DNA of 10,395 nt, taken from contig JAEZGP010000417.1 of assembly GCA_023437285.1 (NCBI GenBank), positions 1-10,395 on the forward strand, read 5' to 3'. Each line of letters begins with the position of its first letter. Position 1 is the stretch's first letter. Below, in pieces: positions 6,970-10,395 of the stretch. The position numbers and the translations under genes were made by a program. The notes under the pieces were generated by a model. The model was given only the letters and a program-made list of their open reading frames with translations. It did no database searches and was not told where the DNA came from. This stretch comes from Actinomycetes bacterium. Its GTDB lineage: Bacteria; Actinomycetota; Actinomycetes; Mycobacteriales; Micromonosporaceae.

Positions 6970-8238
6970 ATGAAGCAACGCGCGTTATGGTCGGCCGCCT
7001 TGGTCGCGACGCTGGCCCTGTCCGGATGCGGAAGCGCGGCCGGCCCGAAATCCCCGGACAGCGGTGCCGGCGGCAAGCTCGTCGTCTGGGACTGGAAGTC
7101 CGGCGACAAGACCGCGGCAACCTACATCGAGAAGGCGAAGGCCGACTTCGCCGCCAAGCACCCCGGCACGACCGTCGAGTTCGTCGCGCAGCCGTTCGAC
7201 CAGTACTACACCCTGCTCGGCGCGGCCATCCAGGCCGGACAGGGCCCCGACGTGATGCTCTTCAACGGGGGTGGCCAGATTCGGGACCGGTCCGCGTCGC
7301 TCGTCGCGCTCGACGACTACGTCGCCGCGGACCGCGAACGGCTGGCCGGTTGGGACGCGTTCACCAAGGACGGCAAGGTCTACGCCGCGCCGGTCACCCT
7401 GCAGGGCCATCCGATCTACTACAACAAGAGCCTGTACGAGAAGGCCGGCCTCGCCCCGGACAAGCCCGCCACGACGTGGGGCGAGTTCGTCGCCAACTGC
7501 GCCGCGATCACGAAGGCCACCGGCGCCAAGTGCTTCGCCCAGGGCAACAAGGAGGGCATCGGCATCCAGTTCTTCATGTCGGGCCTGGGCTCGGGGATCC
7601 TCACGCCGCAGGAGTACACCGACTGGATCGCGGGCAAGCGCGACTGGCGCTCGCCGAACGTCAAGCGGCTGTTCGCCCTGTGGAAGCAGGCCAACGACGA
7701 CGGCCTCAACACCGCCGGGGCCAACTCGACCGCCATGTTCAACGACGCGTTCGGGCTGTTCCAGGCCGGCAAGGCGGCGCACATCATCGGGCTGATGTCC
7801 GACGTCGGGCACTGGAAGGACTTCGGCGAGTTCCTGCCGCCCGACAAGGTCGGCGTCATGACCGCACCGGTCGTCACCGCCGGCGCCACGCCGAGCCTCG
7901 CCTACGACGGCGGCATCGGGTACGCGGTCGCGGCATCCACAAAGGACCCGAAGCTGGCCGCCGACCTCGTCCGGTCGCTGACCTCCACCCCCGCGCTGTC
8001 GGCGTTCTACGCCGACGCCGGCGCGATCGCCTCCGACACCTCGATCGACGTGTCGACGGGCGGGCCCGCCGTGGCGACCATCGTCTCCGGGCTCAAGGCG
8101 GGCCGGCCGGCCCTGCACGTCGCGCTCTCCTCGAAGACCGTGGACCTCATGGGCCGGCTCTCGCAACAACTGCTCAGCGGATCGGTCACGGTGGACGAGG
8201 CGGTCGACCAGCTGGCGGCCTCCGACAGCGCGGGCTGA
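6970..8238 (+). CDS. Sugar ABC transporter substrate-binding lipoprotein
   Basis: This 422-residue extracellular solute-binding protein is of the CUT1 (MalE-like, family 1) type. It begins with a lipoprotein signal: basic start MKQR, a hydrophobic stretch, then lipobox LSGC with the lipidated cysteine at residue 20. The mature part opens GGKLVVWDWKSGD. It contains GPDVMLFNGGG, YAAPVTLQGHPIYYNKSLYEKAGL and TTWGEF, typical of carbohydrate-binding members, and a C-terminal lobe with YDGGIGYAVAASTKDPKLAADLV. It captures a sugar-like substrate outside the membrane and delivers it to the two permeases downstream. The ATG at 6970 is chosen because the lipoprotein signal starts there and GGAG lies 11 bases upstream; the open frame before it (to 6871) is not signal-like. 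It is the first gene of the probable operon. The substrate is not identifiable from sequence. Confidence 0.95.
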   Translation: MKQRALWSAALVATLALSGCGSAAGPKSPDSGAGGKLVVWDWKSGDKTAATYIEKAKADFAAKHPGTTVEFVAQPFDQYYTLLGAAIQAGQGPDVMLFNGGGQIRDRSASLVALDDYVAADRERLAGWDAFTKDGKVYAAPVTLQGHPIYYNKSLYEKAGLAPDKPATTWGEFVANCAAITKATGAKCFAQGNKEGIGIQFFMSGLGSGILTPQEYTDWIAGKRDWRSPNVKRLFALWKQANDDGLNTAGANSTAMFNDAFGLFQAGKAAHIIGLMSDVGHWKDFGEFLPPDKVGVMTAPVVTAGATPSLAYDGGIGYAVAASTKDPKLAADLVRSLTSTPALSAFYADAGAIASDTSIDVSTGGPAVATIVSGLKAGRPALHVALSSKTVDLMGRLSQQLLSGSVTVDEAVDQLAASDSAG

Positions 8239-8243
8239 CGTCC

Positions 8244-9155
8244 GTGCCGGTCCGGGCGGACCCCGACCAGGGCGTACGGCGCGTGCGGCACGGGATGCGT
8301 GCGGAGCGACTCGCGCCGTACGTCCTGGTCGCGCCGGCCGTCGTCGTCATCGTCGTGCTGCGCCTGTGGCCGCTGGCGCTCGGCGTGAACTACTCGTTCA
8401 CCGGCGACGGCGAGCGCGACGGCACCACGGTGGGGCTGGCCAACTACGTCGCCCTGTTCGACGACCCGCTGTTCCGGACCGCGCTGCGCAACGTGGGGCT
8501 GCTCGTCGTGCTCCTGCCGGTGGCGGTGGCGATCCCCGGCCTGCTCGCCACGTTCCTGCACCTGCGCGTCCCGGGGCACCGGTTCTACCGCAGCGTCTAC
8601 TTCTTTCCGGCCGTCCTGTCGCCGGTCATCGTCGGCGCGATCTTCAACCTCCTGCTCGGCTTCGACGGCCCGGTCAACGCCGTGCTCGCGACGGTCGGCC
8701 TGGGGCCGGTGGACTGGCTGGGCGATCCGCGCGTCGCCATGGTGACCGTGGTCGGCGTGCACGTCTGGGCCACCTTCGGCATGGCCCTGGTCGTGTTCCT
8801 CGCCGGCTTCGCCACCCTCGACGCCGCGCTGCTGGACGCCGCGCGGGTCGACGGCGCGTCGCTGCCCAGAACGATCTGGCACGTGATCATCCCGGGCCTG
8901 TCGCGCACCATCCAGTTCGTCAGCGTCACCACGATGATCGGGATGCTGACCTCGATGTTCGGGCTGCTCTACGTCATGACCAGCGGCGGCCCGGAGGGCT
9001 CGACCTACCTGCCGGAGTACTACATCTGGATCCAGCAGGGCCAGATGAACCGGCCGGCGTTGGCGTCGGCCGCCTCGACCGTGCTGTTCCTCATCATGCT
9101 CGTGGTCGGCCTGGCGCAGGTCGGCCTGCTGCGCCGGGCGGGACGGGAGGACTGA
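8244..9155 (+). CDS. CUT1 sugar ABC transporter permease, MalF/UgpA type
   Basis: This is an integral membrane permease of about 303 residues if translation starts at the GTG five bases after the previous stop. In-frame alternatives are GTG 8283 and ATG 8295; none has a strong Shine-Dalgarno site, so the start is uncertain. Hydrophobic segments lie at about 25-47, 83-106, 117-139, 165-189, 224-245 and 277-296, giving six membrane spans. The cytoplasmic EAA loop that docks the ATPase is at about 193-219: DAALLDAARVDGASLPRTI, then HVIIPGLS. It ends TGATG, with its stop overlapping the next gene's ATG, which indicates translational coupling. It forms the channel together with the second permease. 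Substrate specificity is unknown. Confidence 0.94.
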   Translation: MPVRADPDQGVRRVRHGMRAERLAPYVLVAPAVVVIVVLRLWPLALGVNYSFTGDGERDGTTVGLANYVALFDDPLFRTALRNVGLLVVLLPVAVAIPGLLATFLHLRVPGHRFYRSVYFFPAVLSPVIVGAIFNLLLGFDGPVNAVLATVGLGPVDWLGDPRVAMVTVVGVHVWATFGMALVVFLAGFATLDAALLDAARVDGASLPRTIWHVIIPGLSRTIQFVSVTTMIGMLTSMFGLLYVMTSGGPEGSTYLPEYYIWIQQGQMNRPALASAASTVLFLIMLVVGLAQVGLLRRAGRED

Positions 9156-9982
9156 TGGCGCGTACGCGGTGGAGCGCCTGGGCGGCCGCCGTCCCCATGG
9201 GGCTGCTCGCCCTCGCCACGATCTACCCGCTGCTGTTCACCACCAACGTGGCGATGAAGACGCGGCGCGAGTACATCCTGGACCGCTTCGCGCTGGCGGA
9301 CTCGCCGCGCTGGGACAACGTGACCACGGCCTGGACGAGCGTCGGCATGGGCCGGTATTTCGTCAACTCCGTCGTCGTGGTGGCCGCCGCCGTGCTCCTG
9401 CTCCTGCTGCTCGGGTCGATGGCCGGCTTCTCGCTGAGCCAGCTGCGATTCCGGGGGTCGTCGGCGCTGTTCCTGGGCTGCCTCGCCGCGCTCTTCATCC
9501 CCTTCCAGGTGATCATGGTCCCGCTGGCCCGGGTCATGGCCGACACCGGGCTCATCGACACGTACGCGAGCCTGATCCTCGCGTACGTCGCGCAGTTCCT
9601 GCCCTTCACGATCTTCCTGATGACCAGCTACTACCGCGCCGTACCCGCCGAGATCATCGACGCGGCCCGCCTCGACGGCAACAGCGCGTACGGCGTCTAC
9701 CGGCGCGTCATGCTGCCGATCGGCGCTCCCGCCCTGCTGTCGGTCGGCATCCTCGACGCCCTGTTCTGCTGGAACGACGTGCTCATCGCCCTGCTGATGA
9801 TGCCCTCGGCCGAGCACCGCACCCTCATGGTGGGGGTGACCTCGCTGCGCGGCCAGTACTCCGCCGACATCCCCACCTTCGCCGCCGGGGTGCTCATCGC
9901 CGCGCTGCCCGTACTGGCGATCTACCTGTTCCTCCAGCGCCAGATCGCCGACGGGGTCACCGCCGGCGCCACGAAGGGCTGA
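9155..9982 (+). CDS. CUT1 sugar ABC transporter permease, MalG/UgpE type
   Basis: This 275-residue second permease of the importer has hydrophobic segments at about 9-30, 69-92, 103-127, 136-158, 191-215 and 240-260. The EAA loop at about 164-190 reads PAEIIDAARLDGNSAYGVY, then RRVMLPIGAP. The end LQRQIADGVTAGATKG is typical of MalG-like subunits. Its ATG overlaps the stop of the previous permease (TGATG), and GGGAGG lies a few bases upstream, so the start is secure. No nucleotide-binding subunit is encoded between here and the next gene. In actinobacteria such importers usually share an MsiK-type ATPase encoded elsewhere. It is followed two bases later by the enolase-superfamily gene in the same transcript. 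Confidence 0.96.
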   Translation: MARTRWSAWAAAVPMGLLALATIYPLLFTTNVAMKTRREYILDRFALADSPRWDNVTTAWTSVGMGRYFVNSVVVVAAAVLLLLLLGSMAGFSLSQLRFRGSSALFLGCLAALFIPFQVIMVPLARVMADTGLIDTYASLILAYVAQFLPFTIFLMTSYYRAVPAEIIDAARLDGNSAYGVYRRVMLPIGAPALLSVGILDALFCWNDVLIALLMMPSAEHRTLMVGVTSLRGQYSADIPTFAAGVLIAALPVLAIYLFLQRQIADGVTAGATKG

Positions 9983-9983
9983 C

Positions 9984-10395
9984 ATGCGCATCACGGGATA
10001 CCGAACCCTGACGACGAGCCAGGAATGGGGCCGGCCCGTCGGCGACGCCAACGGCGTGTTCGCCGACGGCGTCACCTCGGTGCCGCTCGTGCTGGTCGAC
10101 ACCGACGAGGGCATCACCGGCGTCGGCGTCGGGCCGTCCGCCGAGATCGAGGCGGTCTTCGCGGCGATCGAGAACGAGGACCCACGGGCGGTGACCGCGC
10201 TCTACGACCGCATGCTGCGCCACACCTTCAAGGCCGGCCACGCGGGCCGGATCTTCGGCACGATCGGCGCGCTCGACACGGCGCTGTGGGACATCAAGGC
10301 CCAGGCGGCCGGCCAGCCGCTGTGGCGGCTGCTGGGCGGCCGGGACCGGGTGGTCCCCGCGTACGCCTCCGGGCTGTGCATCGGCCTGTCCGACG
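9984..10395 (+). CDS. Enolase-superfamily enzyme (mandelate racemase/muconate lactonizing type), N-terminal part
   Basis: The gene starts with ATG one base after the permease stop codon, preceded by AAGGG, and runs off the window after 137 codons. It is open throughout. The translation begins MRITGYRTLTTSQEWGRP, has a beta-strand region VTSVPLVLVDTDEGITGVGVG typical of the capping domain, and then the family hallmark ALDTALWDIKAQAAGQP followed by LWRLLGG at about 96-119. Members abstract a proton alpha to a carboxylate using a Mg2+ ion; many actinobacterial ones dehydrate sugar acids. The metal ligands and barrel acid/base residues lie beyond the edge, so racemase, dehydratase and cycloisomerase cannot be told apart. 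Coupling to a sugar importer and an FCD regulator favours a sugar-acid dehydratase, by inference. Confidence 0.88.
   Translation, partial: MRITGYRTLTTSQEWGRPVGDANGVFADGVTSVPLVLVDTDEGITGVGVGPSAEIEAVFAAIENEDPRAVTALYDRMLRHTFKAGHAGRIFGTIGALDTALWDIKAQAAGQPLWRLLGGRDRVVPAYASGLCIGLSD

Noticed and set aside
6824..7120. 99-residue N-terminal extension of the FCD regulator frame
   Set aside because: It would overlap the divergent lipoprotein gene and its promoter. The ATG at 6823 has GGAGGG and the correct distance to the helix-turn-helix.
6960..8243. Upstream extension of the first permease frame through the whole binding-protein gene
   Set aside because: The frame stays open only because of GC-rich codon structure. 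The permease homology begins near 8295-8320, after the lipoprotein stop.

Overview
The window comes from a high-GC Gram-positive soil-type actinomycete. The evidence is strong G/C bias at third codon positions, GTG/ATG starts with purine-rich Shine-Dalgarno sites, a GH62 enzyme, a CBM2-bearing secreted GH43 enzyme and a CUT1 sugar transporter without its own ATPase. A Micromonosporaceae-like host (Micromonospora, Actinoplanes and relatives) is my inference from overall style and is not proven by any marker gene here. I saw no phage, transposon, CRISPR, rRNA or tRNA features.

Layout. (1) 3-347 (+): the last 114 residues of a GH62 alpha-L-arabinofuranosidase, followed by a GC-rich hairpin. (2) 456-746 (-) and 879-2225 (-): a small DUF4287 protein and an NADP-type glutamate dehydrogenase (gdhA). 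(3) 2470-3510 (+): a LacI-family regulator, divergent from gdhA across a 244-bp spacer that contains switch-like inverted repeats. (4) 3511-4057: a 547-bp non-coding region holding three exact copies of GTTAGCGCT. The copy nearest the next gene is part of a 13/14 palindrome. (5) 4058-5968 (+): a secreted trimodular enzyme, GH43 - CBM6 - S/T/P/V-rich linker - CBM2, ending in an exceptionally strong hairpin. (6) 6053-6823 (-): a GntR/FCD regulator. It is divergent from a probable operon (7) at 6970-10395+ (+): sugar-binding lipoprotein, two CUT1 permeases and the N-terminal part of an enolase-superfamily (mandelate racemase/muconate lactonizing type) enzyme that runs off the end.

How the parts fit. 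The GH62 and GH43/CBM6/CBM2 enzymes point to extracellular trimming of arabinoxylan bound to cellulose-containing plant wall. The LacI protein plus the palindrome just before GH43 suggest sugar-responsive repression. The second half looks like a separate carbohydrate uptake and catabolism unit: a CUT1 importer feeds a substrate to an enolase-superfamily enzyme, under an FCD-type regulator. That pairing suggests a sugar acid or related hydroxy-acid, but the substrate is unresolved. The missing ATPase fits the common actinobacterial arrangement in which one shared MsiK-type ATPase serves many importers. gdhA (ammonium assimilation) sits between the hydrolase genes as a carbon/nitrogen neighbour with no demonstrated link.

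No clearly new system is visible. The most notable non-obvious signals are the repeated AGCGCT-core operators in the pre-GH43 spacer and the mutually exclusive hairpins between gdhA and the LacI gene.
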